Origin: Rotaria sp. Silwood1
Taxonomy: Eukaryota > Rotifera > Eurotatoria > Philodinida > Philodinidae
Direction: 5' to 3'
Assembly: GCA_905250075.1 (NCBI GenBank)
Contig: CAJNOP010000017.1
Span: 2,342,770 to 2,406,769, forward strand
Length of the DNA: 64,000 nucleotides
Under the pieces are notes generated by a model. It was not told the origin of the DNA, did no database searches, and saw nothing but the letters and a program-made list of their open reading frames with translations. This document shows, piece by piece, positions 22,211 to 36,400 of this stretch (the stretch's first letter is position 1; each line of letters opens with the position of its first letter). The position numbers and the translations under genes are program-made.

Positions 22211-23998
22211 TAACGTAAAAATTTTCACTGAATCTTTGTAAAATGACTATAACATTGTAATAGATTTTAGTATCTCGAGCCAGATTGGTGTTTTAGATCG
22301 TAGTTCCAATCTTTTTCTACATAATGGTATAATTTGATGAATAACTTCATAGAAGTTTATTGTAGATATCATCGATTTACTGAAAGGAATCTTAACTTTT
22401 GCAAAACACTCGTTAGGCATGTGGGGCGTTCTCTGACATTTTTTTGTTCGTCTGGGTAGTCCTCTTTTTCTGTGCATTGAGAGGTTCAAATTTCTACCAC
22501 TTAACACTTCAATATTTCTTTTAGATCGTGTTTCACCAAAGCGAACGAGCTCGCCTCTTAGTTGAGAGTAACGACCTTCTTTTCAATAATATCGATTTTT
22601 ATGATGGCAATAAGTTAAAAAAATTTTAATCCAATTGATTTTTAATCACTCATCGGTGCCCACTCTTCATAAAAATTTAGCTGGGAAACTGGTCATGATT
22701 TGAAGATTTCTGGCTACGCCAATGTCAATATTAATCAATTCTGTGCATTATTTTACCTTTTCTATATAATACCTCTGTGCCCATAAAGTGGTCTTGAAAT
22801 TGGTATTCTCACAGGTTGGGCTCATATTATGCGTGCTTTCTTCTTACGAAAATAATAGACTTTACTTCATTATTACTTTTTGAAATCAATTGAACATTAA
22901 AATGAATTTATGATGCCAGGCATCATGGATAATCAAATGAAAATCCCTAACTTCGATTTTTTCTTTTCAATTTTAATTCATTAACGAGATTATAATCGAT
23001 TGCGGATGAAAACCTGGTTACAATCGGGATGACTCAGAAGAATTAGTGACGCAGATTTTTTTTTAATCGATTTTATTCGGATTTTCTGAAAGAAGTGGGA
23101 GGTTCGTCTAAAACATCAGATTTTCATTGAGAAACTCGATGGTCTTGATGTACCCGAGTTTTTTTGGTGTATTTTTTCTACTGTTCATATGATGTTACTT
23201 TTCTAAATGTACGATATAAGTAATTATATAGAGTTCGACGAGCTGTATCTAACCATGTAAACATTTCTGTTAATTTTTTTGCTCACTTTTTGAATTGCTG
23301 GCACCGTACATTTGTGCCTTCGTTTGAGGTATTCAAATCAGTAAAGCTGGCCATTATTTCTGGGACACTGAATAGTTACTATTTATGTTGTTTGCATCTT
23401 TATTAAAAAATATTGTCTGTTCGATATTTTCGAGTAAGTAGTTGAAAACTCCTTATAACCATTTTGCATGATTAACCCAACTGTTCATTCAATATGGTTT
23501 GTTCATGAGAAATTAGAATTAAAATTTTATTCCATGCAAGCATTCATCTTCTGTGGAATAAAATGTATACTATTCAATCTATGCAAACTGGGTTTCACTG
23601 TCTCTTTATCTTATGATTCATTTATCTCAATTGTTCGAAAAGTAAAAAGATCATGAATTAAACTCTTGCTTCATACTTCAATTATTTCTACTAGCTTGAA
23701 TCACATATAATTTTTACATATTTCTTAAGAAAAAAGCGAAACAAGCTTACTGGCAAATATGTGTTATACACCAATTTTTGCTGTAGAAATATGAGTCTTT
23801 TTAATATCTTTTTTTTCAGCGCACATGCTATTGGATTTTTTTCTTTCGACCTGACTTACTCTTGCAACACAACATTTCGGTCTTATCTCAGAGTCAATAA
23901 AAAGGTTTTTTCTTCAATTATTCTAAATATCACGCAATATGTTTGTATGTTTTGAAATTATTTAAAAGATATTCTATGACAAGAAGATTTTCTTGTAA

Positions 23999-24099
23999 TG
24001 TGAACCATTAGGAGTGAGTGTGAGTGTGGAATAAATAACTACAAACCAACATCCAAACCCTTGTAGTGTTTTATTATTCCTTTATCATTATGGTTCACC
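23999..24099. repeat. short hairpin repeat
   Basis: GTGAACCATTAGGAGTGAGT, then GTGGAATAAATAACTACAA, pairs with the reverse complement of the right side, GGTGAACCATAATGATAAAG, then GAATAATAAAACACTACAA. The loop is roughly 12 bp. It could be a very small non-autonomous element or a structured RNA; only the hairpin is seen. Confidence 0.5.
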
Positions 24100-26283
24100 T
24101 CTACTTTTGATTTCACTATCATCGTATGTAAATTAATCTATCATGACTGTGATAATAAAAGTTTGTATATTGCTACAGAACTCTCAATAGAGATACTGAT
24201 TATATGAAAAGCATAGAAAACTGCTCAGATGGAATACAAATGTAATTCTGTGCGTGATTTTGTTTTTCGGAAGGTATAATATCGCATTCAGCATTACGGA
24301 CATGAAAGACTACTTTTTTTTTGACAGGTGAAGTTTGCAGTATGAGAAACTGAGATCTATCTGAACGAGTTCTAAAGCGAATTGAAGACAATGGATAGCG
24401 CTTCGCAAACAACTTATCTTGTTTTTGTGAAAAATACTTCTCATCGAATCAAAACACGAGAATTGTATGTTTTTCAAATGTTCAACTATACTGAGTAGCA
24501 AAAATTCTACGAGAGCATGGTAAGTTGTTTCTTATTCATTCATAATGAACTGCCATTCTTTCAGAAAAGAGTCAGCGAACCTATACGATGAGCAGGTATT
24601 TGTAAGGGAATAAAAGAAAAAAGGAAAAACACAGATTTTTTTCACGCTCTTGGAAAACAACAAATTTGAACTAATATATATATATTAGGCAAGGTACGAT
24701 GAAAAGAAGTTTAGTTTTTTTCGACTCTGCAGCTTAGTGAAGACTCTACACATTGTTCGATAACCATCTTGATTTGATGCTATATTATTTTTAATAGATA
24801 CTTTCTATAAATAGGTCAAAAATGATTCCACAGGTTGTAAAGAATTAAACTGCCTATTTCTGCTAGGACTGTGCTCTATTTCTATTGATACGTAATACAT
24901 AAGATTCTGCACACATGTCGAAACACACGAGAGACAATTACTTTCGAAAGTAACGGTAAGTTTTCACCAAAATATTAGTTGGTTTCACACACGGTCGTTC
25001 TGAGGAGTCAATGAAAAGCATAGAAATCTCAATCACTAGTGTCTCAATAAGATAGTTCTTCTGAAAGGCTAAACATGTTCGCTACATATAAGAGCGCAAG
25101 CAATGTTAAGCCTCCCTCCCCGAAAAAAAAGCAATTTTCGTCAGAAAATTCGAAATTAAGATAAAGGCTTAAGAAGATAGCTTGAGATCTGGTCTTCCAG
25201 AAGCAATCTTATTTCGTATTTGGTAAGCCTTTTTCCAAAAATTTTTGATGATTTCCATTGAAAAATAAGCATTTTTCAAATAACATGAATATTGTTTTCA
25301 TTTTTTATCAGATTAGTCCTTTTCAATCGTGCTATCCAAATTTCTCTGTTCAATCTCATTCTATGTCTTTGATTTTTTTTGTTTGAAAGGGCTTGTTAGT
25401 ATGTAGGGCATCAAAGAGCGCTTTTTTTTAAAAATTAAACTTTGTTTTTATTATATATAAAGACAATTTTTATAATTAGGGCACCATGTTTTGAGGGTTT
25501 TCTGACTGCTTGAATTGATGGTACCCTTTGTCCGCTTGATAAGTAATAATTGTAAGAAAAAAGGGTTCTTTCAAAGAAAAAATAAATAAAATATGTAGAA
25601 TGAGACTAGGCAGAGAAAAAATTGGATTGCTCAATGAGAAATTTTCGACCCTTGTTTGGCAAATATCTCTTTCGAACGTCATATTATAGGGCTAAAAACA
25701 TTATCACAGCTTCTTCACTTCAGTCCCAACATACTCTAAAAATTTCACGCGATTTGAATGTATCTGAGATGAGATCGATTTTTGTGGGAAGAGACTATAA
25801 TTCATTGGGAAATCTCAAGAAGAAGTTCTTTTTTTTATTTTCTGAAACTTTTTAGAATGATTGATGCAAGCGGAAAGTATGAATGATTCAGCAGTGCCCA
25901 TCCTAGTTGTCGAGCAGAAGAAACAATGTGGAAATTTTCTGTGAGCTCAAAGTTTTTCAAGTGAGGTTGGTATGTAAAAAAATAACCCTATTTCATTAGT
26001 GAAATTTGATTTACATGTATAACCTAAGGATACTGTAAAGATTACTTCTTAATAATGTACGATTTGTTCATAGCTCTCAAAAGATTCTCTAAAGTTACTG
26101 GTAATAAATGATATTTCGAATTATGATATCTTTGAAAATTATGAAATAGAAGTACTTAGTTGTTACCTGTCTATGAACAGTGAGAATTGAAGACTGTTGA
26201 TTATAAGTTTGTATTGATTTCTTGAAACTTTTGGCAAAACTTCCATGAGTAGTTCCATGAGTTGTTAATTGATAAGATACAAA

Positions 26284-26523
26284 AGATCTTCAAAACTATT
26301 AAACATAGACTATCTTGCAGAGCTTTTTGTGCTAATCATTTTGGTGAAAAGCATTTCTGAAATAGTTCGATAAAGGAAAATATCGGGTCAAAGTGCTGAA
26401 AAACATTGAGTTTCTAAGATCAGCTTTCATTTTTCACTATTTCGACCCTTATGTTCTTATATACCGATCAATTCCATAAAAGCTCTACAAGAAAGAGTAT
26501 GTCTAAAAACTTTGAAGACTTGT
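26284..26523. mobile_element. fold-back element
   Basis: AGATCTTCAAAACTATTAAA, then CATAGACTATCTTGCAGAGC on the left, pairs with the reverse complement of the right arm, AGTCTTCAAAGTTTTTAGAC, then ATACTCTTTCTTGTAGAGC. Arms are about 60-110 bp. There is no coding potential. Confidence 0.55.
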
Positions 26524-27236
26524 ATATTTTGTGATTGAGTCCTGAAAAAACATTACAACGCATGTTTGCTGCATTTTAAAAACATCAAGTTGTCACGAGC
26601 GATATTTCGATTTGATTTAAACTTTGTTATAAGTCTTTATTTGTAATCGGAGCTTGTAAGCATGGGTATTTGTTGATAATGGCGAGTTCACGAAACGGTT
26701 CATAAGACACTTGAGTATTCGTCACGTAGCACGCATCAACACTGTTTGGTAGTTGTCCATAAAAGAAGAATAAACAAACTCGATGCTTTTTTCCTTTCAC
26801 AGGAATGAAAAACAAATTCTTCTGTTCTTTCTAAATTATTTTTTCACTTAGCAATAAATAACAAGCATATATGATTCAGCTCATTCTTGGTCAGTGCAAA
26901 ACGTGTAAGAAGCTACTATTGACTTACCTCCTTCTATTATGTTTGATTCACGCAACTCGTTCGCTACTAGCAATAGACGAAAGCAGAGCACACACAAGCA
27001 ACTAAAAAGCATTCAGCATAGATATGATACGTGAAATACTTGTTCGCTCTAGATCGCATGCAGACCCCACGTCAATTTCAAACTAAATAATTTCTTCCGA
27101 GTTTTGATGCCAGCGCAGCTGTGCAAGCTAAATTACTTGTGTATTGCGATTCCAAACATATAAGACACAAGATTCCACAACTCGACTGTTGAATGTTTCA
27201 TTTTATAGAGCTTGACAACTCGAGTATGTAAAAAAG

Positions 27237-27395
27237 GGTGTGGGTAAGTTTGAATGGAATATTGAATGTTGGGAGCGGATATGGGTGTGGACATGGGATA
27301 TAGGTGTAGATGGGTGTAAATGCCAGTATAAAGGTGAGCTAGTGTCTTGACTCTTTGTGGGTGGCTAGGAGATCCACATTCACACGGGGATAATA
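27237..27395. repeat. G-rich degenerate repeat patch with TGTGGGT and ATGGGTGT units
   Basis: The + strand carries GTGTGGGTAAG, then ATATGGGTGTGGACATGGGA, TATAGGTGTAGATGGGTGTA and TTGTGGGTGG, an irregular G-rich/T-rich array unlike the AT-rich surroundings. It lies just downstream of the TRPM stop. Confidence 0.45.
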
Positions 27396-27497
27396 TCTAA
27401 GCGATCCAAACTACTAAAGATATTGACAAAATACTGAGAGTGCCATTTAATTTGGACTGACGAAAGTGTGTAAAAAGCTTAACCGACGTCGTTAGTG

Positions 27498-30400
27498 TCA
27501 ATTGTTCATATTAGGTTTCACACCTATCTTTGCAACTGTTTTGTTCTCGACAACAAATCTGGCATAATCGTAGGTTACAGCATGTTCAAAGGCAGTACAG
27601 CGTTCTGTAAACTTTGAATCGATTGGAATCATCTCTATAATTTATGAAAACATTATTTCAAACAAAAAATCAAGTCAAAATGAAACTAACTGAAATTTCC
27701 CGATAAGTCATATTTGCCAGCTGGCGCCTCTGTCTTCCAGTCAAAACATCGTCCCACTCGATAAAATACTTGTCGCATGATCAGAATGACATAGGAGACG
27801 AGAATGATTGGAGACGCGGCCAAAAAAGGCTTTTCGAAATACTCTTGAATGAAATTATACCGCTGATAACGCCAGAAATACTTGGTATTATTTTCTACCT
27901 TATTTATTGTTGTACTAAATACAAACACGAAATGACTTTAGTTATCTTCATTCATCGATTCAATCTACGTACGTGAATACAGCTATCAAAAGATTTAGAA
28001 GAAGAATATTGATGAATAGCATGTGAAATGCAAGTAATACATGAGTTGCAGTTGCTGCAGTAGTCAGATCAGAACTGCTACTGTTAGCGATGATTTCTAT
28101 AAAAAGGAATAGAGTGATTTGCATTGACTTTTAATGATATTACCATCGAGTGCTTTTCTTTCATCGCTGACATCGGCATATAGAAACCAATAGGGTGCAT
28201 AGAAAATATTGGCAAAAATACTTTGAGCAGTAAATTTGACATCACCATATTTCGTCATAGCTCGAGATACCACACCATACGCTGAGATGCAGATAAAAGC
28301 CACGTACACGAAACTAACCAAGTCACGAAGCTATTGAAAAAAAAATTTTCTTCCTTGACATTACGCATATTGTTATGTATCTCGTCTCAGAATTATGACT
28401 CATGATAATATTCACGTAGGTATATCTAATAAATAATTAACTTTCTCTGTGGTTTGATGAATTAGATATGTATGCAAATTCCAGTTTTCGATCATTAGAA
28501 ACAGAACCTGCTGAATATACACACACAATAGCATGTATAAGCATCCACTTGTATTTTTTATCTTTGTTGATCAATGTTTCACTTAGAAAATTCAGAAAAA
28601 ACGCCTCAACTGATTATTATGAACAACTAGTAACTCAATCAAATAAAGAAAGTTTTCCTTTGATGAAACTGAAATAGAAGTTTCCGATTGTTTCATGCAT
28701 TATTTTAAGTAACAGCTGAAAAAATGTCCACGAAATCCACAGCAACTAAGGTCTCACGTCTATAGAATCCAGAAAAAAAGAAATTTGGTGGAGAAGATGA
28801 AGCCTGTTTATCTTCTGCTTATCTACCAATATATATACATGTATATATGATAAGTAACTTTAAAATGTTATCGACGTCCATATTTGACATGAATAGAGCT
28901 ACATCCAACTGAATACCTTCATAAAAATAATGAATTACCAATTCAAATTAGCATCCTCGATTTTCAATAGTCAAAAACTGAAAATAAGCATTTTAATAGA
29001 TGAAACAGATACCAATTCCAAAACAAACCTATATCGGTAGGTTCTAATGGAAGAACACACTATTCATCTTTCGTGAATTGCTTCTTTGTAGTCTTTATAT
29101 TTATGCTTCCTATCAGTAACCCGATAGTTGAGTCGAATAAATGCTCACCATATTTTTCACCATGAATATTTTAGGACCAAGAATTTTCACGGCACTAATA
29201 AACTTGAGTGATATTAAATACCATATCTCCAGATCTAGAGCTAGAATTATTCTGACAAACAACGAAACAATAAAACGGACTATTGTTCATACGGTATACC
29301 TGGCAGCTGTATAATGTCCGGACAAGTCACCATTTACATACCAAAGAAAGATTCCAACATAGAATAGAACGTAAGGAGTGGCATGAAGCAAAAATGTAAG
29401 TACCCACGATATCCACGATTGCGATTCGCTTTCATGCATATATGTTATGCGATAAAATATTTTCTAAAAATAGAATATCTTACGAAGTATATATAACATC
29501 GATTCTCAGTTCATACCCTTCGTACATCTTCGACTAACATAATTGAAATAGTGACGATAATCCAGATTTCTGTCCAATGAAATGTGTGCTGAGTGCCATT
29601 TACTGAACTGAATTTGAACAACATCATATAACTGAATACCAATAATAGCCAAATAAAGGAAGCCTGTGCTCAAAAAAGATCATATGAAATACTACTGGAG
29701 ATATGCAGCAACGCTTACAAAATCATAGCACATTTTCACCATAGGACATTGATGAAAATGTTTGAATTTTTTAACATAATTCGCCCAAGTGCAAACAGAT
29801 GATTTTGTATAACGTGTATAATAGTTTACACCTGCATAGGATAAGTAAGAACTGAAAAAGAATCGTGTGTACTCTTCATGAAATGACAAAGAAAAACCAA
29901 TATCATATTCATGTCACGTGGACCGTTTTATGATGCCTCTTTCGAAATTACTTTTTTCTATAGATCCCACAGAAATAAATAAAGTAATTTTTTGTTCAGA
30001 AAACTAAAATTTACACTAACTTTTTGTTAGATCGATACATGAAACGCATACAATAATATTGTTCTTTTTCTAACTACGGCACAGTCACCTAAATCATTTT
30101 AGAATATTTAGGAAATATATGCCAACTTGAGTGTTCACAGTTAACAAGAGGATCGAATTAAATTCTAGATCAGATTGTGAGAAAATACCTGAGAACTACA
30201 AATATTTCCCTAATCTAGCCTACACGAATCTTCTGGTTATTACTCACTAGAGTTGAAAATCCGAACTCGATATATATCCTCATGATTGAGAGATTCATTT
30301 TGAATTGAATTTGAGTTTAGTACTGATGAATTAGTGGACTCTTTACAATATTTTCGTTAATTGATATGTAAACCTTGTCTTCGAGCATCAATTATATTTT

Positions 30401-33400
30401 TAACGAAAAAAAGAGTGTTATGAAAAATGAAGGCACAGACAATGATGGCTCAAGATATTGCTATAGCTAAGCAAATATGGTTGCTAATCGTATTCCATTC
30501 AGCAACTCGATTGTACGCGATCAAAAGACAAAACCGATAGTGTCTCATTAGTATTAGATGAGAGAAAATAGTTTTTTTAATAATATTGAAGGCTTTCGCT
30601 AATCTACAAACAATATCATCAATGATCTTTCGAATTGAATATTTCTCAAATATTGATGCAATCGTATATTAATTACCGATGTCTCCTAATATTAAAAATG
30701 AATCATTTTTTAGAGAATATATACCTATTAAGAGTTTTACTAGGCGATGACGATGTAGAGAATTGTGGGTGCACTTTGTTTCCCTTGATATAATGACACA
30801 AAATACGTTTACAAAAAGTTCGAATATAATTTATTATTACCGAATGAGTGATCATTTGATCTTCTTTTTGATAGTAGACTTCGTCTGTATCTTCCGTAAG
30901 ACGATATGAAACAAGCCACGGAGCAAGCAAACCGCATGTCAAGAGCGATACTGTCATGTTGACAACGCCAGAAACTGAATAACTCATTTGAGCGAGTTTG
31001 TTGAACCATATACGATTGAGTACTTGACTGAAACAATCAGTATTGATGAAGCGCGAACATTGCCATGCAATAGCCACCTGGAAATTTTCTTTATTCAAAT
31101 ATGAGGACATTATTAGACATCTTACCTGCATACATGTCATATTGCCAAATAAAGGTACTTGACGAATCATTAATTCACAAGCTTTACGCTCGCTCTTCGA
31201 ATAACAAGCATTTATGCAGTCGGTAGCATAAATTTCGAAATCTTCTGCTTGTTGCCGATACAGATGACGTTTATCGCTAGCAGTTGCTCTGCTAGAACGA
31301 TGCTTTAGAATGGCCATACAACAGAGTGCCGCACAAATGCGAGGTCGAATATGAAGAATGAGCACTTTGGCCATGTCAATATGGTCGGTAAGTGCCGCCC
31401 AAAAGAGTAGATCACGAAGCATGAATTGTGTACCTTCTTCAGCAAGCGAACCATCTTTGAGTTTGGCCTCTATGTCTTGGGTTATAGGAAATAATGGAGT
31501 TCTTTTAGCTAATTTTTCAGTAAACATGTATTCAGCAATTTTCGGTTGATTTGAACTTGATCGACAACATGCCGGTTTGCACCAACATAGATTTCGTTTC
31601 AAAGACCGCGCAACTGTTCCAATCTCTCTCTTGATTTGATCTAGTAACGAATGCTGACTGAAAAGTGGTGGCATAAAACTTCCTATGCATTTTAAATATA
31701 GAACATCCAAATGCTCTATTGATGCTGGAGAAGAGAATTCGAATCCAAATTCGTCACTAGGATTCTACAAATACATCAACTTTTTATAATGAAAAATTAT
31801 GCAATGTAAAACGACATGATTATGTATATACTCTTCTATAGTCCCTCCCTCAATTTCTATGAGAACAGAATGAACGAAAAGATGCAATAAATCAAATTGT
31901 CTTGTTCAACTGGATTGTTCAATGTCATAAATACGTTCTTTTCTTTATACAAATCCATACATCATCTTTCTGTGCTCGAGATCATTAAGCAGTCATGAAT
32001 ATCTTTTCCTTGAAAACGTATATGCAGAAGTTCAGCTTGTTGCGATCACATGTTTTTTGATTACAGATCTAAAAACTAGATCTTTACTTTTTAATCTTTG
32101 ATTAAGTGAAGAAATAGGAAAAAAATTTGTGAACATCATACACATCTACAACTTGTCATATCACAAGCAGATGACATATCTTAGTAGGCGTGTACTTGAA
32201 TTCGCAATCCATCTTTTGGTTCTGCAAAAAGTACTAGAACCAACAGAATATAAAATCTGACGATTTATTAATCCAGACATTAGTTGAAGAAGCAAGGTTC
32301 ATGTCGACACAAAGATAACTATTTTTTCGTCTACTACTGTTTGCCTGCTTCAGGTTTTTTCCATTAACTGTGTCTGACGTGACTTTGCGATAGGGCTTCC
32401 AGTATTTCTCTTCTTCTGAAACGAAGAAAACAATATTTGTCAAAGAAAAAATATGTATACCTCAATTCGATCATAGTTACTAGAAAAAAAAATTCAGCGA
32501 TAAATAATGAATTTTGGCTATTTGAGACGAAGAAAACTTCAGACCATTTTTGGCACCTGCGCTCTTTATATCTCATAGAAGAAAACATCTGAAAATTCTG
32601 AGTGTATGACAACTTTTACTCTACTAGCCGAGTTCTATCTACTCTGAAAATTTCATGACTTTTGGTCCAGTCATCCTGAAGAAACCCAAGAAAGGGAGAA
32701 TGTCCTTAAGGTAACCAGATAGAAGTTTTCCCCTTTTTTTAGAGTATCGCTCAGAATTCCAAGATCATCAAAGATCTTTTTCTTTCAAATACTGGTCTAC
32801 AATGAAAAGGGTTATTCTTATGCTATATTTGACTTAAAATATTGATAGTTTTGATCGTTGATCTAAAGTGTCACTTAAGAAGATTGGTTTATCGAATATT
32901 GTCTCAAACTACGATACTCAACGTCGTAGCATATCTCATAAATAAAATGTCTCGATCATTTCAAAATTACTACTTGATTTCATTTAATAGAGCAACATAC
33001 TCTTGTAAATGCTGCTAGCAATCAAATGCGACTGTATGACACGAATGATATATTAGAAAGTTTTCTCAATGACCTATCTATGATAGTGAATGATCAGATA
33101 ATTCTTAAATTGTCTTCTTCAGTGAAACACACGAAAACGTTGAACGATTCGTTCGCTCATTGATATTATCAGTGTATGCTTATGTTCTGTCAAAAAAGTT
33201 TTGAAAAGAGAACTAACCTGAGCATTTGAACTCAAAGGATCTGCGTATAATTGAAATATTAGAGCTAGTCCTCGCATATTAAGTTCAGCTTGATTTTGAT
33301 AGCTCATTACAACTTCACGAGTTGATATTGTCGTAGTCGTTTTGTTAAAAGCATCAGCATCTCTCTGAATGGCTGTGTCATTTCGAATATTAGTAGAAGA

Positions 33401-36400
33401 CGTGTCTGTTTTAAGAAGATCAAATGTTAGACGAGGATCGTAGTTAATTCGGAGGAAAAAATCGATAAAAGGCGGTCGATCATCGTCAAGAGCTTGCTTG
33501 AACAATTTGGCCAAAAGTTTAGGTTTCTTAAAGAAAAATATAACTGTTTTCTGTACAAGTCAAAGCAAGTGTTACATTGATGTATTGCAATTCTTCGAGT
33601 AGGTTTGTTGCTTGGTCAAAACAATCCCATTTGATTGCTAGTTCAAGTAAATGTTCATTTTGAGAATCTTGATCTTGGTCTTTCGGACAATGCTTCTCCC
33701 GGTTTTTCTTATCTTCGTCTATTTGAGCCGAACTTGCTAATAGAAAAAAAAACGATAACAAAATTTTCTATTGTGCATGATTTCGACACGATGATTACCC
33801 TTAAAAATGGCCTGTAAGATGGTTTGCTTCAAATTGAGCTCGCTATTGATACGAAATACGGTCAGATACATACGATTGCATGGATTCATGATTTCCTCGA
33901 TCTGTTTTATTTGTGTCTCTCGCTCTTCATTCGTTCTGGCACGCATTGGAAAACGTCTGAGATTATGCTCAATTTCGTGTCGTTCTGGTTTTCTACAAAA
34001 AAGCAAAAGCTAAAACGTTATGTATTGTAAAATGTATGAGTTTTTGATCAATGATGATCGCGGCTTAGAGGAGATGTAAAACGGCATGAAGATTTGAAAT
34101 AAATTTATGTTTTTGAGAATAATATTCGAACATACGACATCTGCTTTTAGAGTTTACTATTTTGGTGACTCACTTGTCAGAGTACAATTAACTATCTCAC
34201 TACCTGGAAATAGAAATTTCACAAATAAAACGAGTTTTCATATCAAAAATGGTTTCAGTTGATGCTATCAGTTACTGATTTATTATGTTAGTTGCACAAA
34301 ATCAGACAACCATAAAAAGAGTAATTGAAAAGTTCGAACATATCTTTTGCCTGATTCATTATCTAAAGCAACTTTCTAGTATAAAAAAAATGTACTAAAT
34401 GTATTTACTCATAGTTATTTGAAGTATTATGATAAGCTACTTAGGACGTATTTAGATTCATTGTTGACCGAACTGAAACGGAGATAGTGATTTATTTGGT
34501 TTTGAAAAGAATCGTCTATGTTGCTGTTCAAAACAAAAAATATCAAAACTAAAATTAAACTTAGTTTTCTTGAAAGACTTAGTGGATGAATATATGAATT
34601 AGACAAGCTTGAAAGAGCGAAATCGAATGGATATTGTATAGGTGAACTTGGGATGCAAGCTATAGTGTATCGGACTACACTAGCAGAATCATAGTCCTCA
34701 TGTTTTTCTCGTGAACAAACTGACTATAAATGATCATATGAAAAGATGAAATTTAGATTATTAAAAATACAATGACCGACGGAACTAGAAACGATTCCGT
34801 CAATCGATCAATAATAAATACTTCTTCGAATCATAGCACTAGTCGAACGATCATTCAGATCTTAATTCTAATCAGAACGACAGTTGTTAATTTAATATTT
34901 GTCATACAGTAACCAAGTACATAAAAACAGCAATACTATGTTTGACTGGAGCTAGACCCTCGTGTTTGTTACGATATCCAAAGCACAATTATATTTTCTT
35001 TTGCGACAATATTGAAGACTTACACTGAAGTTATCAGTCTGTATATGAAAGGTCATGAAGACATGGACAGAAGATAATCATTGATCATAACTATTATCTA
35101 ATTCAAAATAAAAGAATGAGTATTTTTGAAATAATTTTTGATAAGAACCGCTAAAGATCTGCAGTTTTCATTGATTAAAAGAGGAGATAAAACTGCATTG
35201 AATCGTGTATAATACAGTTTTTCTGACAAGTTTTCTCACGATTTCTCGCCAAGTTCTTGAAAAAAAGAAGCTTTTGCAAAGGTTTATAGAGTGTACTTTT
35301 CTTCAATAATCATAAAAAAGTGAAGTTTTTCTTAAAAGGAATCTGTTGATAACACGTAGTAAAATATTTGTAAATCATGATTTGCTAAACCTTAGAACAT
35401 TGTACTTGCATAATTTGCAAATCCTTTATTAATGATTCTCGTACATTTCTGAAAACTAAAATACGAAGACTTTCACATTATTCAATTTCTCGTTTTTAAT
35501 AAACCTAATAGTACATTCACAGAAAGCTTTACAAAAAAATCTTTGTATATATAGTTCAACGCAGTTTTATCTACTCTTTTAAACGGTAAAAATCACACGT
35601 CTCTATTTTATTTGTGTCAAAAATGATTCCAAAACTATATCCTATTCTTTTATCTTAATATCGATAATTAGTGTCCTATGTCTACCATTCTACGAGGTAA
35701 TCGGTTTTATCGAAGGACTAGTCTTTAGTTTCTGATTCTTGTTTGATATGTCATTGTTTCATCACTGCTAATCAGAGAAAAAATGGAATAAATTGAGTGA
35801 TGCTTCAAAGATGGTGTTGACTAAGATTTGAAGAACTTCTCAAATATTCATTTTTCTGGATGTCGAATTTTCCAACTTCCAGTGGAATAATACATTCTAA
35901 TAAATTTTGCCATGATGTTAATCGGAAGACTGTGTCATAAGACTGACCTGGCTGGAGTACACTCGTTCTTTGCTGTGAGTTCCATCAAACTAGCAATAAC
36001 ATCGGCCATTTTTCCACTACCCTATTTAGACAATGAAAAGTAGTGAGCAGTATTTATTCATAAAGCATTAAATACTTGAACGAAAACAACAGGACGTTTA
36101 CATTCAATATCACGTAAAATTGCTAGACAAGGATTGATACCACCTTCAATCACAATAGTCACACCATAGCCTATGCAAAAAGTAGAATAAGATCGATAGT
36201 AAATTTCAAACTTGGACTCACAATTGTCAGTGTCACACGCAAATGTAACAAAGTCCGAACGTTGTATTTCTTTTGGATAATTCTTATTTTTCATTGATTC
36301 TGCTTGTAGCTTTGATGATGAACCTTTTTTGGATTTAGTTTCACTGTGATACCTGCCATCATCCAGGAGCAGAAAATGTGTATGATTTTTCTCTAAAGAA

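Larger units (their letters stand above)
19144..27497. other. long gene-poor interval with scattered fold-back elements
   Basis: No gene with splice structure or a recognisable domain is visible over 8.3 kb. It holds fold-back elements near 21240, 21765, 24000 and 26284, a short minus-strand frame at 20448-20591, and a G-rich repeat patch at 27237-27395. Open frames at 22247-22507, 24200-24501, 25476-25855 and 26627-26815 are short, unspliced and match nothing I know. Confidence 0.45.

Noticed and set aside
22247-22507. 86-codon minus-strand frame, basic, might be transposase debris
   Set aside because: No DDE or zinc-finger pattern can be seen and the surroundings carry no matching ends.
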